Positions 8,461-18,585 of a stretch of 64,000 bases of DNA are shown piece after piece. Origin of the DNA: Rhodococcus maanshanensis NBRC 100610 (GTDB taxonomy: Bacteria; Actinomycetota; Actinomycetes; Mycobacteriales; Mycobacteriaceae). The stretch lies in the NCBI RefSeq assembly GCF_001894865.1, contig NZ_BCXA01000029.1, positions 1 to 64,000 on the forward strand, written 5' to 3'. A program made the translations under genes and the position numbers. Numbering within the stretch: the stretch's first letter is position 1; each line of letters begins with the position of its first letter. The notes beneath the pieces were generated by a model, which did no database searches, was not told the DNA's origin, and worked only from the letters and a program-made list of their open reading frames with translations.

Positions 8461-8582
8461 CGGCCGGTCCCGGCCGGTTCCCGCGCGGTAACCGGGTGTC
8501 GCCGAAGTGCCTTCTTCCCCTTCCCTTTCCGCTGATCCATGCTGGTGTCGGTTACGAAAAGGTACCGAGACAGGAGATGGTC

Positions 8583-9083
8583 ATGAAGGTGACGTCGTTT
8601 GCGGCGATCGAGGAAGAATTCGACGCGTTCGTCGGGTCGATCGTCTACTCCACGATGGTCACGGTCGACAGCAAGGGGCGGCCGAGGACGAGAGTGCTGA
8701 TCCCGGTATGGGAGGTGGTCGACGGCCGCCCGCTCGGCTGGTTGGCCACCTATCGGACCCCTGTCAAAGCCGCGCACCTGCGCGGGAACCCGCACACCAA
8801 CTTCTCCTACTGGGCGCCCGGCAACAATTCCGTGGCGATCGACACGGTCGCGGACTGGGTCGACGACGGCGCCACCAAACGCAAGGTGTGGGACCTCTAT
8901 CGCCGGACCAGCCCGCGTGGGGCGGGATACGACCTGGGCAACTTCTGGCGGTCGCCCGAGGATCCGGAACTGCACGTGCTGCGCCTGGATCCCTGGCGAA
9001 TCCAGGTGATCCGGGGGCGGGATCTGCGCAGCCGGATCTGGACGGCCGAGCCCGCCGGGGATCGGCTCAGCGTCGGATCGTGA
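8583..9083 (+). CDS. pyridoxamine 5'-phosphate oxidase-like FMN-binding protein
   Basis: A 166-aa split-barrel flavin-binding protein. The start of the fold is IVYSTMVTVDSKGRPRTRVL and the PVKAAHLRGNPHTNFSYW segment fits the PPOX family; DGATKRKVWDLY also recurs in this group. Relatives bind FMN, F420 or haem, and the F420 genes lie 9 kb away, but the cofactor cannot be assigned. The ATG at 8583 is preferred over 8577 because AGGAG (8572-8576) sits six bases before it and abuts the other. The 3' end overlaps the convergent TIGR03089-like gene by 17 nt. Confidence 0.8.
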   Translation: MKVTSFAAIEEEFDAFVGSIVYSTMVTVDSKGRPRTRVLIPVWEVVDGRPLGWLATYRTPVKAAHLRGNPHTNFSYWAPGNNSVAIDTVADWVDDGATKRKVWDLYRRTSPRGAGYDLGNFWRSPEDPELHVLRLDPWRIQVIRGRDLRSRIWTAEPAGDRLSVGS

Positions 9084-9798
9084 TCTTCTCGGAGGTCATC
9101 CGCCTGGTCATCGCGTCGTCGGAGGGGCGCGCGACCTGGACCAGCGAGGCGCCGACGGACAGGGTGGCGAGCAGACCCTCGATCAGTTCGGTCGCGGTAC
9201 CCCACTCGGAGCTCGAGAGCACGCGATCCGCGCGGCCGATGGACTGGGCCGAGGCGGAGTCCGTTGCCGCGGTGAGCACCTCGGCGATCGACAGACCGTC
9301 GAGCGCCGACGATGCGCCGGAGTCCGGCCGGAACTGGTCGCCGTGCACGCGCACCGAGGTGGCGTAGTCGGTGACGCCGACCGGGAGCCCCTCGGCGGGG
9401 CGACCGAACGCGTCGAGCGAGAGCACCGCGACCTCGGGCGCGTCCTCGACCTCGGCGAGCCGGTCCGCCGAGACCAGGGCGAGCTCCGCGTCGTCCGCGG
9501 GCGCCAGCAGCACCTCGGCGCCGGCCCACCAGCAGCCGAGCAGCACGGCGGCGCTCTGCCAGTGCGCGGGGAGCAGCACACAGATCCGGGCGCCCGGCAG
9601 CAGGCCGAACTCGTCACGAATCAGGTTGGCGGTCTTGGCGGCCCAGTTGGCGAGGGTGAGGGCGGACAGTTCGATCCGCTCACCGCTGACGTCGTCGTAA
9701 TAGGTGATGCGGGGGCCGGCCGGGTCCTGCTGCAGGATCGGATCGAGAAGGGCCGCAGTCAGGTTGGTCACGGATGTGTTCGGATCGGGCACTTCCAT
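9067..9798 (-). CDS. TIGR03089-like protein (truncated AMP-binding fold)
   Basis: A 243-aa protein resembling the N-terminal part of acyl/AMP-forming ligases: ERIELSALTLANWAAKTANL and PGARICVLLPAHWQSAAVLLG are the opening strands of that fold. The protein ends before the ATP-binding and C-terminal domains, so an active ligase is unlikely. The same short form occurs beside the LCP gene in related genomes (Rv3268 position in M. tuberculosis), so the shortness is a family trait, not decay. The ATG at 9798 is taken; a GTG at 9822 would overlap the preceding LCP gene. Role unknown, context is cell-wall assembly. Confidence 0.75.
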   Translation of the reverse strand: MEVPDPNTSVTNLTAALLDPILQQDPAGPRITYYDDVSGERIELSALTLANWAAKTANLIRDEFGLLPGARICVLLPAHWQSAAVLLGCWWAGAEVLLAPADDAELALVSADRLAEVEDAPEVAVLSLDAFGRPAEGLPVGVTDYATSVRVHGDQFRPDSGASSALDGLSIAEVLTAATDSASAQSIGRADRVLSSSEWGTATELIEGLLATLSVGASLVQVARPSDDAMTRRMTSEKITIRR

Positions 9799-9809
9799 CG
9801 CCGTTCTCG

Positions 9810-11336
<1,527 letters not shown>

Positions 11337-11442
11337 CTGATGCCCCCTAACTCTGCATGTGGTTCACCCCGACCGTGGTCCAGGCTACTGGTGGGGACGC
11401 GTGGTTCCTGTGTCCGCGGACCGGCGTGCCAGACTTTCCTCT

Positions 11443-12303
11443 GTGAGAAAGATCCTTGTGACCGGGGCCGGTGGCCAGCTCGGCACGCAGTTGCTGCGCC
11501 GCGGTGCCGCGGCAGGTCTGGACGTTGTCGGATTCGGGTCGAGAGACCTCGACATCACCGATGGTGAGGCGGTCGACAGGTTCGTCGAGCCCGGCACCGT
11601 CGTCATCAACTGCGCCGCATACACCGCGGTCGATGCGGCCGAATCCGACGAGCAGGCCGCCGAGAGGGTGAATGTGCTCGGGCCGCGGAATCTGGCGTTG
11701 GCGACCGCGCGTGTCGGCGCCCGCCTGATCCACGTGTCGACGGACTACGTGTTCGCGGGCGACGCGGACCGACCGTACGAGACCGACGCGGCCACCGGTC
11801 CGAGGACCGCATACGGTCGGACCAAGCTCGACGGTGAGGGCGCGGTGCTCGCCGCGGACCCGACGGCCCTGGTGGTGCGGACCGCGTGGGTCTACACCGG
11901 CGTCGGCGCGGATTTCGTGGCCACGATGAGGCGCCTGGAGCGCGAACGTGACACGGTCGACGTGGTCGACGACCAGATCGGGTCGCCGACCTATGCGGGT
12001 GACCTCGCCGACGGTTTGTTGCAGCTGGCCGGTTCGCCCGCGGTGCCGGGCGGGGTGCTGCACGCGACGAACTCCGGCCAGGCGAGCTGGTTCGATCTAG
12101 CCAGGGCGGTGTTCGCCGGGGTCGGGGCCGACCGGGATCGGGTGCGCCCGTGCACCAGCGCCCAGTTCGTGCGGCCCGCGCCGCGGCCTGCGTACTCGGT
12201 GCTGTCGGGGGCGTCATGGGTCGGCGCCGGCCTGACCCCGCTTCGGCCGTGGCAGGAGGCGCTGACGGCGGCCCTGGCACAGTTGCCGCCGGCCAACGAC
12301 TAG
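11443..12303 (+). CDS. rmlD: dTDP-4-dehydrorhamnose reductase
   Basis: Makes dTDP-L-rhamnose by NADPH reduction of dTDP-4-keto-rhamnose, the last step of the pathway; rhamnose is needed for the galactan linker. About 286 aa from the GTG at 11443. It shows the Rossmann motif TGAGGQLGTQLL at the N-terminus, STDYVFAGD, and the SDR catalytic pair in AYGRTKLDGE. The frame is open upstream to 11359 but homologous N-termini begin at the KILVTGAGG segment. It runs into wbbL and the guanylyltransferase gene with gaps under 15 bp or overlaps, so the three form an operon. Confidence 0.93.
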   Translation: MRKILVTGAGGQLGTQLLRRGAAAGLDVVGFGSRDLDITDGEAVDRFVEPGTVVINCAAYTAVDAAESDEQAAERVNVLGPRNLALATARVGARLIHVSTDYVFAGDADRPYETDAATGPRTAYGRTKLDGEGAVLAADPTALVVRTAWVYTGVGADFVATMRRLERERDTVDVVDDQIGSPTYAGDLADGLLQLAGSPAVPGGVLHATNSGQASWFDLARAVFAGVGADRDRVRPCTSAQFVRPAPRPAYSVLSGASWVGAGLTPLRPWQEALTAALAQLPPAND

Positions 12304-12313
12304 GGTTGCCGGC

Positions 12314-13207
12314 GTGAGTTCGCAGCTGGCCGTGGTGACGGTGACCTATTCGCCGGGCAAGCACCTTCAGAGTTTCCTCGACACCCTCGAGGGAGCCACG
12401 ACCTTGCAGACCCAGGTCATCATGGCCGACAACGGGTCGACGGACGGTGCTCCCGAGGCCGCACTGGAACAGAATTCGAATGTGCGCCTGCTGCGCACGG
12501 GCGGGAACATCGGCTACGGCGGTGCCATCAACCGCGCGGTCGCCGAGCTGGACCCCGATGTCGAGTTCGTGGTGATCGCCAATCCCGATCTCCGCTGGGG
12601 CGCCGGATCCCTCGATCTGCTGCTCGAAGCGGCACAGCGCTGGCCGCGCGCGGGCGCCCTCGGTCCGATGGTGCTGGAACCGGACGGCAGCGTGTACCCG
12701 TCGGCGCGTCAGGTCCCCGGGCTCGTCTCGGGCGCAGGCCACGCCCTCCTCGGCAGCGTCTTGCCGTCCAATCCGTGGACCCAGCGGTACCGCCAGGAGA
12801 ACGAGCAGGTGTCCGAGCGCCCCGTGGGGTGGCTCTCGGGATCCTGCCTGCTGGTGCGTCGAGCCGCGTTCGACTCGATCAACGGGTTCGATTCCCGGTA
12901 CTTCATGTACATGGAGGACGTCGACTTCGGCGATCGACTCGGCCGCGCGGGCTGGCACAACGTGTTCGTGCCCTCGGCGGAGGTGACCCACGCCAAGGGA
13001 CATGCGGCAGGGCGGCATCCGGAGCTGATGCTGCCTGCACATCACCAGAGCGCCTACCGCTTCCAGGCCGATCGGCATCCGCATTGGTGGCAGGCGCCGC
13101 TCCGGTGGGCGCTGCGCGGCGGTCTCGCGGTGCGGTCGAAGGTGGCCGTCGCCGCGGCGGTACGGAACAGGGCGAAGAACGAGGGGACTGCAGACGATGG
13201 TGAATGA
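12314..13207 (+). CDS. wbbL: rhamnosyltransferase WbbL (GT2)
   Basis: A 297-aa GT-A fold glycosyltransferase that adds L-rhamnose to decaprenyl-diphospho-GlcNAc, making the linker that joins galactan to peptidoglycan at the cytoplasmic membrane face. It shows VVTVTYSPG, MADNGSTDGAP, a conserved IGYGGAINRAV, IANPDLRW (donor-site acid) and GWLSGSCLLVRR followed by YMEDVDFGDRLGRAG. Length matches the mycobacterial enzyme (about 300 aa). GTG start ten bases after rmlD; its 3' end overlaps the next gene by 11 nt. Essential in mycobacteria by established knowledge. Confidence 0.95.
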   Translation: MSSQLAVVTVTYSPGKHLQSFLDTLEGATTLQTQVIMADNGSTDGAPEAALEQNSNVRLLRTGGNIGYGGAINRAVAELDPDVEFVVIANPDLRWGAGSLDLLLEAAQRWPRAGALGPMVLEPDGSVYPSARQVPGLVSGAGHALLGSVLPSNPWTQRYRQENEQVSERPVGWLSGSCLLVRRAAFDSINGFDSRYFMYMEDVDFGDRLGRAGWHNVFVPSAEVTHAKGHAAGRHPELMLPAHHQSAYRFQADRHPHWWQAPLRWALRGGLAVRSKVAVAAAVRNRAKNEGTADDGE

Positions 13208-14291
13208 CCAAGTGGCGAGCGAACCGAACGTGGACGCGGTGGTTCTCGTCGGAGGCAAGGGCACCAGGCTGCGGCCGCTGACGCTCTCCGCGCCGAAGCC
13301 CATGCTGCCGACGGCGGGTCTGCCCTTCCTGCAGCACCTGCTGGCGCGCATCGGCGCGGCCGGGATCAAGCACGTCGTGCTCGGTACCTCGTTCAAGGCC
13401 GAGGTCTTCGAGGAGTACTTCGGCGACGGGTCGTCGATGGGTCTGGAGATCGAGTACGTCACCGAGACCGAGCCGCTCGGCACCGGAGGCGGTATCAGGA
13501 ACGTGCTGCCCAAGCTCCGCGCGGACAACGTGATCGTCTTCAACGGCGACGTGCTCGGCGGCACCGACCTGCGGGCCGTGCTGGACACGCACCGGCACAC
13601 CGAGGCGGACGTGACCATGCACCTGGTCCGGGTGGGGGATCCGCGTGCCTTCGGTTGCGTGCCGACCGACGAGGACGGCCGCGTCACGGACTTCCTCGAG
13701 AAGACCCAGGATCCGCCGACCGACCAGATCAACGCCGGTTGCTACGTCTTCAGGCGCGAGATCATCGAGAAGATCCCCGCCGGGCGCCCGGTCTCGGTGG
13801 AGCGCGAGGTGTTCCCCGGGCTGTTGGCCGAGGGTCGACGCGTCTTCGGGCATGTCGATGCGGCCTACTGGCGCGACATGGGCACGCCGGAGGACTTCGT
13901 CCGTGGGTCCGCGGATCTGGTGCGCGGCATCGCGCCCTCGCCCGCGCTGGACGGCCCGCGGGGAGAGTCGCTGGTGCACCCGGGTGCGGGCATCGCGCCG
14001 GGAGCGGTGCTGATCGGCGGCACTGTGGTCGGACGCGGCGCGGAGATCGGCGCGGGTGCGCGTCTCGACGGTGCGGTCGTCTTCGACGGCGCGGTCATCG
14101 AGGCGGGCGCGACGGTGGAGCGATCGATCGTCGGATTCGGCGCTCGGATCGGTCCGCGTGCGCTGGTGCGCGATGCGGTGATCGGGGACGGCGCGGACGT
14201 CGGTGCCCGCTGCGAACTGTTGCGTGGCGCGCGGGTGTGGCCGGGTGTGGCCCTGCCCGACGGCGGGGTGCGGTTCTCCACCGACGTGTGA
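13197..14291 (+). CDS. manC: mannose-1-phosphate guanylyltransferase (GDP-mannose pyrophosphorylase)
   Basis: Forms GDP-mannose from mannose-1-phosphate and GTP for lipomannan, PIM and glycoprotein synthesis. 364 aa: a nucleotidyltransferase domain with VLVGGKGTRLRPLT, APKPMLPTAGLP, VFNGDVLGGTDL and QINAGCYVFRR, followed from about residue 250 by a left-handed beta-helix of hexapeptide-like repeats (AEIGAGARLDGAVVFDGAVIEAG). Overlaps wbbL by 11 nt. By position it is the Rv3264c equivalent; the sugar specificity rests on that synteny, since glucose-1-phosphate enzymes look similar. The mannose-6-phosphate route (phosphomannomutase and manA) lies 7-10 kb downstream. Confidence 0.85.
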   Translation: MVNDQVASEPNVDAVVLVGGKGTRLRPLTLSAPKPMLPTAGLPFLQHLLARIGAAGIKHVVLGTSFKAEVFEEYFGDGSSMGLEIEYVTETEPLGTGGGIRNVLPKLRADNVIVFNGDVLGGTDLRAVLDTHRHTEADVTMHLVRVGDPRAFGCVPTDEDGRVTDFLEKTQDPPTDQINAGCYVFRREIIEKIPAGRPVSVEREVFPGLLAEGRRVFGHVDAAYWRDMGTPEDFVRGSADLVRGIAPSPALDGPRGESLVHPGAGIAPGAVLIGGTVVGRGAEIGAGARLDGAVVFDGAVIEAGATVERSIVGFGARIGPRALVRDAVIGDGADVGARCELLRGARVWPGVALPDGGVRFSTDV

Positions 14292-14334
14292 CCCCAGCCG
14301 GTGTGAGCTGGCCCATGGTGGCAAAATCTATGCG

Positions 14335-15120
14335 ATGAATTCGCCGGAACCTGTCTTCAATCGCTACGTCGCCCTCGGGGATTCGTTCACGGAGGGACTC
14401 GGCGATCACGACCCGGATCGGCCGAACGGCCTGCGCGGTTGGGCGGATCGTGTCGCCGAGCAGCTCGCGGCGAAGGGCGAGGATTTCCGGTACGCCAACC
14501 TCGCGGTCCGCGGCAAACTGCTGGGGCAGATCATCGACGAACAGGTCGATCAGGCGCTGGCTCTGGGCCCGGATCTGGTCACGATCTACGGCGGCGGGAA
14601 CGACCTGCTGCGCCCGTCGGTGGACATCGACGCGATGGTGGACCACTACGACGAGGCGGTCGGCAAGCTCACCGCGAGCGGGGCCACGGTCGCGATGTGG
14701 ACCGCATACGACGCCGGATGGTCGGCGGTGTTCGGCAAGGTCCGCGGCCGCACCGCGATCTACAACGAACTGGTGCGCGAGGTCGCGGACCGGCACGGCG
14801 CGGTGGTGGTCGACTTCTGGCGTTTCGACGGCTACGACGACGAACGGATGTGGGACTGGGACCGCCTGCACATGTCGACTGCCGGGCACCAGAGGATGGC
14901 GGTCGAGACCCTCGACGCGCTGGGTGTCGGTCATACCCTCGAGGCCCCGGACCTGGGTCCGGCGCCGGAACTGAGCAAGGCCGAGCGGCGCCGGGTGAAC
15001 TACGTCTGGACCAAGGATTTCGTCGGTCCGTGGATCGGGCGGCGGCTGACCGGTAAGTCGTCCGGCGACACCGTGGCGGCGAGAAGGCCTGTCCTGGAGC
15101 CGATCTCCGCGGAGGTGTAG
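14335..15120 (+). CDS. SGNH/GDSL-family hydrolase
   Basis: A 261-aa esterase/lipase-like protein. The four SGNH blocks are visible: ALGDSFTEG (nucleophile Ser) at the N-terminus, LAVRGKL with the conserved Gly, TIYGGGNDLL with Asn, and DRLHMSTAGHQRMA supplying Asp and His. No signal peptide, so it is likely cytoplasmic. The ATG at 14335 is used; upstream in-frame codons overlap the guanylyltransferase gene. It lies 43 bp after that gene, so may belong to the operon. Substrate unknown. Confidence 0.88.
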   Translation: MNSPEPVFNRYVALGDSFTEGLGDHDPDRPNGLRGWADRVAEQLAAKGEDFRYANLAVRGKLLGQIIDEQVDQALALGPDLVTIYGGGNDLLRPSVDIDAMVDHYDEAVGKLTASGATVAMWTAYDAGWSAVFGKVRGRTAIYNELVREVADRHGAVVVDFWRFDGYDDERMWDWDRLHMSTAGHQRMAVETLDALGVGHTLEAPDLGPAPELSKAERRRVNYVWTKDFVGPWIGRRLTGKSSGDTVAARRPVLEPISAEV

Positions 15121-15141
15121 CGGACTTTCGGCTATCGGTCA

Positions 15142-15243
15142 CCGCACCCTGGGTGGAGCAGATCCAACCCGAAGGGGGTCATCGGTCATCCCTTGGGGAG
15201 GTGCCGGTGGGCCGGCGGCAGGACGAGGGTGGTGGGGGCCCAC
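15142..15243 (+). other. possibly structured 5' leader
   Basis: The 176-nt leader before the next gene can fold. An outer pair GCACC (15144-15148)/GGTGC (15200-15204) encloses hairpin 15151-15157/15163-15170 (one bulged A) and hairpin 15172-15176/15190-15194. A third stem pairs 15207-15213 with 15237-15243 over 7 bp. I could not match it to a riboswitch class. High GC makes chance stems likely. Confidence 0.3.
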
Positions 15244-15296
15244 GAGGTGTTCCGCAATCCGAAGGAGTGCCCGGGGCTCTCTCAGAGGAAAGGCTC

Positions 15297-16592
15297 ATGA
15301 CGAACCCCGCCCCTATCAATTGGGCTGACGTCGTTTACAAGATCCGGTACGGGCAGGAGGGTTTCGCCAACGTGGCCGAAGCCGCCAGAACGCTCGGTAT
15401 GTCGGTGAAGCAGGTTCAGGCGCAGCTGGAGGTGGCGCAGCAGCTGGGTGGCAGCAGCGGCAAACTCGCCGCCGAGATCATCGAAAGGTCCAACACCTCC
15501 GCGCTCAAGCGGGTCGCGCAGCGAGCGCTCGGTAAGGTCGTCGAAGGGACCGGCCGCGCATTCATGGGCGTCGCGAGCCTCAGCACCGGCTTCTGGGTGG
15601 TGCTCGCGATCGGTGCGGGCGCCCTCCTGGTCGGCGGCCTCGTCTACGCGAACAGCGGCGACGAGCCCGTCAAGCTCGGGCCGAGATTCGACCGCATGCC
15701 TGCCGCGGTGGCCGGTGAAGAGCAGGGCGGACAACCCGCGGTTGCGCCCGCGGCCGAACCCGGGTTCGCGCCGCCGGCGCCGCCCGCGCCCGTGAACGGT
15801 GCTGCCGTCCCCGGCGAGCCCGGCCACCTCGGCGCGCCTCCGGCCGTGCTCGTTCCGCTGCCCCCGAAGCCCGCACCGGCCGCCGAGCCTGGTCCAGCGG
15901 CCGCTCCGGCGCCTGCCGTGCCGGCTGCCCCCGCCCCTGCCGTCGACGGTCCCGCGGCCCCCGCTCCGGCGCCTGCGCAGGCAGCTCCGGCCCCCTCGGT
16001 CCCGATTCCCGATTCCCCGCAGGGTGGCAGCGGCTCGGCCATGGGCGGGCAAGCCGCGCCGGGACAGCTAGCACCCGCTCCGGCCGATCCCATGGCGGAT
16101 CCCACGCATGACGGGAATGCCTTGGCGGGCGCCGGAGCCTCCGGTGCCGGCACCGGAGGGGACGACGGGAGCGCGCCGGCCCAGGTAGCGCCTGCTCCCG
16201 CAGATCCGATGTCGGGTCCCGGGCACGAGGGCACCGCCCCCGCGGGCACCGCGTCCGGTGATGCTGTGACCTCTGATTCGGGTGCCGGTGGCTCTTCGGA
16301 TCCTGCCGCGGTGAGCCCACAGGCAGGGCCGGTGACGAGTGATGGTGTGGCGGACGGGCCTGGCGCCGGTGGTGACGTCGGAGGAACCGGGGCCGATCAG
16401 GGCGGGGCTGCGGCAGTTCCCAACGGGTACACCTACTCCGATCCTTATGCCGGGCTGCCCCGGGATGACGATGGGTGGGCCGTCGACGGCGATGGGAACT
16501 ATGTCGACGCCGAAGGGTATGTCCCCGATCCTTCTCAGATCACTCCGTTGGACTCGACTGCGGATGGATCGGGTTCCGGAGCCGCGAACTGA
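15297..16592 (+). CDS. single-pass membrane protein with long Pro/Ala-rich tail, unknown function
   Basis: I do not recognise this 431-aa protein. Residues 1-95 are folded-looking, with a possible helix-turn-helix (AARTLGMSVKQVQAQLEVAQQ) and the basic stretch ALKRVAQRALGKVVEG. One membrane helix follows (WVVLAIGAGALLVGGLVYA, about 101-119). About 300 residues of Ala/Pro/Gly-rich, probably extracellular sequence come next, ending with an acidic YTYSDPYAGLPRDDDGWAVD-type segment. Two copies of a 21-residue motif (APAPADPM core) occur 39 residues apart, near 258 and 297. The ATG has AGAGGAAAGG just upstream. Possible roles: a wall-spanning sensor or structural protein. Confidence 0.75.
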   Translation: MTNPAPINWADVVYKIRYGQEGFANVAEAARTLGMSVKQVQAQLEVAQQLGGSSGKLAAEIIERSNTSALKRVAQRALGKVVEGTGRAFMGVASLSTGFWVVLAIGAGALLVGGLVYANSGDEPVKLGPRFDRMPAAVAGEEQGGQPAVAPAAEPGFAPPAPPAPVNGAAVPGEPGHLGAPPAVLVPLPPKPAPAAEPGPAAAPAPAVPAAPAPAVDGPAAPAPAPAQAAPAPSVPIPDSPQGGSGSAMGGQAAPGQLAPAPADPMADPTHDGNALAGAGASGAGTGGDDGSAPAQVAPAPADPMSGPGHEGTAPAGTASGDAVTSDSGAGGSSDPAAVSPQAGPVTSDGVADGPGAGGDVGGTGADQGGAAAVPNGYTYSDPYAGLPRDDDGWAVDGDGNYVDAEGYVPDPSQITPLDSTADGSGSGAAN

Positions 16593-16626
16593 CCGATCCA
16601 CCCGAGGCCGCTCGACATTTCGGCCT

Positions 16627-16667
16627 ACCACCTACTGCCGGTCCTCTTCCTGCCGGCAGTAGGTGGT
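16627..16667. terminator. 15-bp hairpin between convergent genes
   Basis: Perfect 15-bp arms (16627-16641 and 16653-16667) around an 11-nt pyrimidine-rich loop. It lies between the Pro/Ala-rich protein gene and the convergent NUDIX gene, so it may serve both. Confidence 0.75.
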
Positions 16668-16696
16668 TGCCTACGCCCGCGCCGTGCACGGAGGTC

Positions 16697-17245
16697 TCAG
16701 CGCAGCGATGCCAGCGCCACCAGGTGATCGATGGTCTCCCGCTCGGCCGTCTCCGGAAGCGCGTCGACGGGCCACCACCGCAGATCGGTCGACTCGTCGC
16801 TGACGACGATCGGTGCGTCGTTCGGTGCCCACACGAGAAACCGCAGGTCCAGGTGTCGGGTCGGCACGCCCAGCGAACACGTGATGGGGTGTGTGTGCGC
16901 GGAGAGCAGGACCGGGTCGATCCGCAGGGCCTCGATGCCGGACTCCTCTGTTGCCTCGCGCAGCGCAGCGCCGACGACCGTCTCGTCGGACGCCTCGCAG
17001 TGACCGCCGAGCTGGATCCAGCGCCCGACCCTCGGATGCAGGGTCAGCAGCACCTGCCGTCCGTCCTCGCTCAGGACAAGGGACGACGCGGTGATGTGGC
17101 CGGGGGCGTGCTCGCGCAGGCAGCCGAGCGGCGCCGAGTCGAGGAACGCCAACATGGTGTGCCGCAGCGACTCGTCGGCGGTGCTCGGGGTCCGCCAGCC
17201 CAGCAACGCCTCGCGCGCCGATCGATGCAGGGACTGTGCGCTCAC
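16697..17245 (-). CDS. NUDIX hydrolase
   Basis: A 182-aa pyrophosphohydrolase. The NUDIX box is [20 protein letters not shown] plus EESGIE, matching GX5EX7REUXEEXGU, in the middle of the protein. Its GTG overlaps the fbiB stop by 4 nt, so it is the third gene of the fbiA-fbiB operon. The link to F420 suggests clearing a nucleotide by-product, but this is inference; many NUDIX enzymes are general housekeepers. Confidence 0.9.
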   Translation of the reverse strand: MSAQSLHRSAREALLGWRTPSTADESLRHTMLAFLDSAPLGCLREHAPGHITASSLVLSEDGRQVLLTLHPRVGRWIQLGGHCEASDETVVGAALREATEESGIEALRIDPVLLSAHTHPITCSLGVPTRHLDLRFLVWAPNDAPIVVSDESTDLRWWPVDALPETAERETIDHLVALASLR

Positions 17246-18585
17246 ATTTCCACCAGCAGGTCGCCGGGCTCGTTCGGCACGCGCGGCACCAGGGGCTCGA
17301 GCGGATGACCGACGGCGATGGCGCCGAGGGCCTGCCAGTCCGCGCGCAGGCCGAGTTCGGCACGCACGAGGTCCGCCGCGAAGATGGTCGACCCGATCCA
17401 GCAGCTGCCGATTCCCTTGGTGGCCAACGACACCAGCAGCCCCTGCACGGCCGCGCCCGCGGCGACGGTGAACATTGTCTGTTCGGCCCTCGTCCTGGCC
17501 TCGTCGGGGTAGCTGTGCGCGCCCTCGGGCACGCAGAACGGGATCACCAGCTCCGGCGCATCGAACAGGATGTTGCCCCGGTCGAGCCGTGCGTTGATCT
17601 TCTCCAGGCTCAGCCCGTCCGCGGTGAGATCCGAGCGCCACTGCTCCCGCATCGCGTTCAGCAGTCGTCTGCGGGTCGCGGCCGTGCGGATCCACACGAA
17701 ACGGACGGGTCGGGTGTGGTGCGGTGCCGGTGCCGTCAGGGCCTCCGCGATCGCCTCCCGAAGGGCCTGCGGATCGATCGATTCGGAGGAGAACTCGCGC
17801 ACCGAGCGACGCAGCAGCAGGGCCTCGTTCCTGCCCCGCTCCAGTGCCTCTCCGGAGCCGAGCCAGAACAGGTCCTCCTCGCCCGGCCGCACCAGATCCC
17901 GTGCCACCGAACCGTCGTCCTCGAACTCGAACCCGCGGACCACGGCGATCGGCACGCTCCCGACCTTGCCCTTCACCAGATCGCCTGCGGCGGCGAGCTC
18001 GTCCGCGACCGCGACCTCCGTCACGTAGAGCTCGTTGCCCTTGGCATCGACGGATCCGGCGTAGCCGTGCAGCACGGGCAGACCGGAGGCGCCGATCGCG
18101 GCGTCCGTCTGCCCGACCCGCCACGCTCGCCCCATGGTGTCGGTGATGACAACGGCGACACTGACACCAAGCAGTTCGGCCAACCGTTCACGCAATAGCC
18201 GGGCGCTCGCGTCTGGATCCTCCGGCAGCAGAGCCAGTTCGGCCGGGTCCACGTTCGAACCGTCGATGCCCGACGCCGCCTGGATGATGCCCAGTTTGTT
18301 CTCGGTGATCAGGGTGCGGCCCTTGCGGGCGACGACCCGGACCGCTTCCTGGTCCACCAGGCGCCGGCGAACGGCATCGCGTTCGTCGGGATCGGTTGGA
18401 GAGGCCACGATTCGGCCCTCGACCTTGGAGACGACCTTGCTCGTCACGACCAGTACGTCGCCGTCGACCAGCCACGGCGCCTGTGCCGCGATCGCGGCGG
18501 CCAGGTCATCGCCCGGCCGGAACTCGGGAAGTCCTGGCACGGGAAGGATCTCGATGGAACCGCGGGCTCCGTGATCGCCGATCAC
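17242..18585 (-). CDS. fbiB: F420 synthesis bifunctional enzyme FbiB
   Basis: Adds the gamma-linked glutamate tail to coenzyme F420 and reduces dehydro-F420-0. 447 aa, essentially the mycobacterial length. The N-terminal half is the CofE-type F420-0:gamma-glutamyl ligase ([54 protein letters not shown]). The C-terminal half (from about residue 250) is an FMN-dependent nitroreductase-like domain ([33 protein letters not shown]). Start GTG at 18585 overlaps the fbiA stop (18582-18584), so translation is coupled. A longer frame exists upstream but is out of family. Confidence 0.95.
   Translation of the reverse strand: MIGDHGARGSIEILPVPGLPEFRPGDDLAAAIAAQAPWLVDGDVLVVTSKVVSKVEGRIVASPTDPDERDAVRRRLVDQEAVRVVARKGRTLITENKLGIIQAASGIDGSNVDPAELALLPEDPDASARLLRERLAELLGVSVAVVITDTMGRAWRVGQTDAAIGASGLPVLHGYAGSVDAKGNELYVTEVAVADELAAAGDLVKGKVGSVPIAVVRGFEFEDDGSVARDLVRPGEEDLFWLGSGEALERGRNEALLLRRSVREFSSESIDPQALREAIAEALTAPAPHHTRPVRFVWIRTAATRRRLLNAMREQWRSDLTADGLSLEKINARLDRGNILFDAPELVIPFCVPEGAHSYPDEARTRAEQTMFTVAAGAAVQGLLVSLATKGIGSCWIGSTIFAADLVRAELGLRADWQALGAIAVGHPLEPLVPRVPNEPGDLLVEM

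Noticed and set aside
15121-15296. c-di-AMP (ydaO) riboswitch
   Set aside because: The class-defining conserved runs were not found, although a fold is possible.
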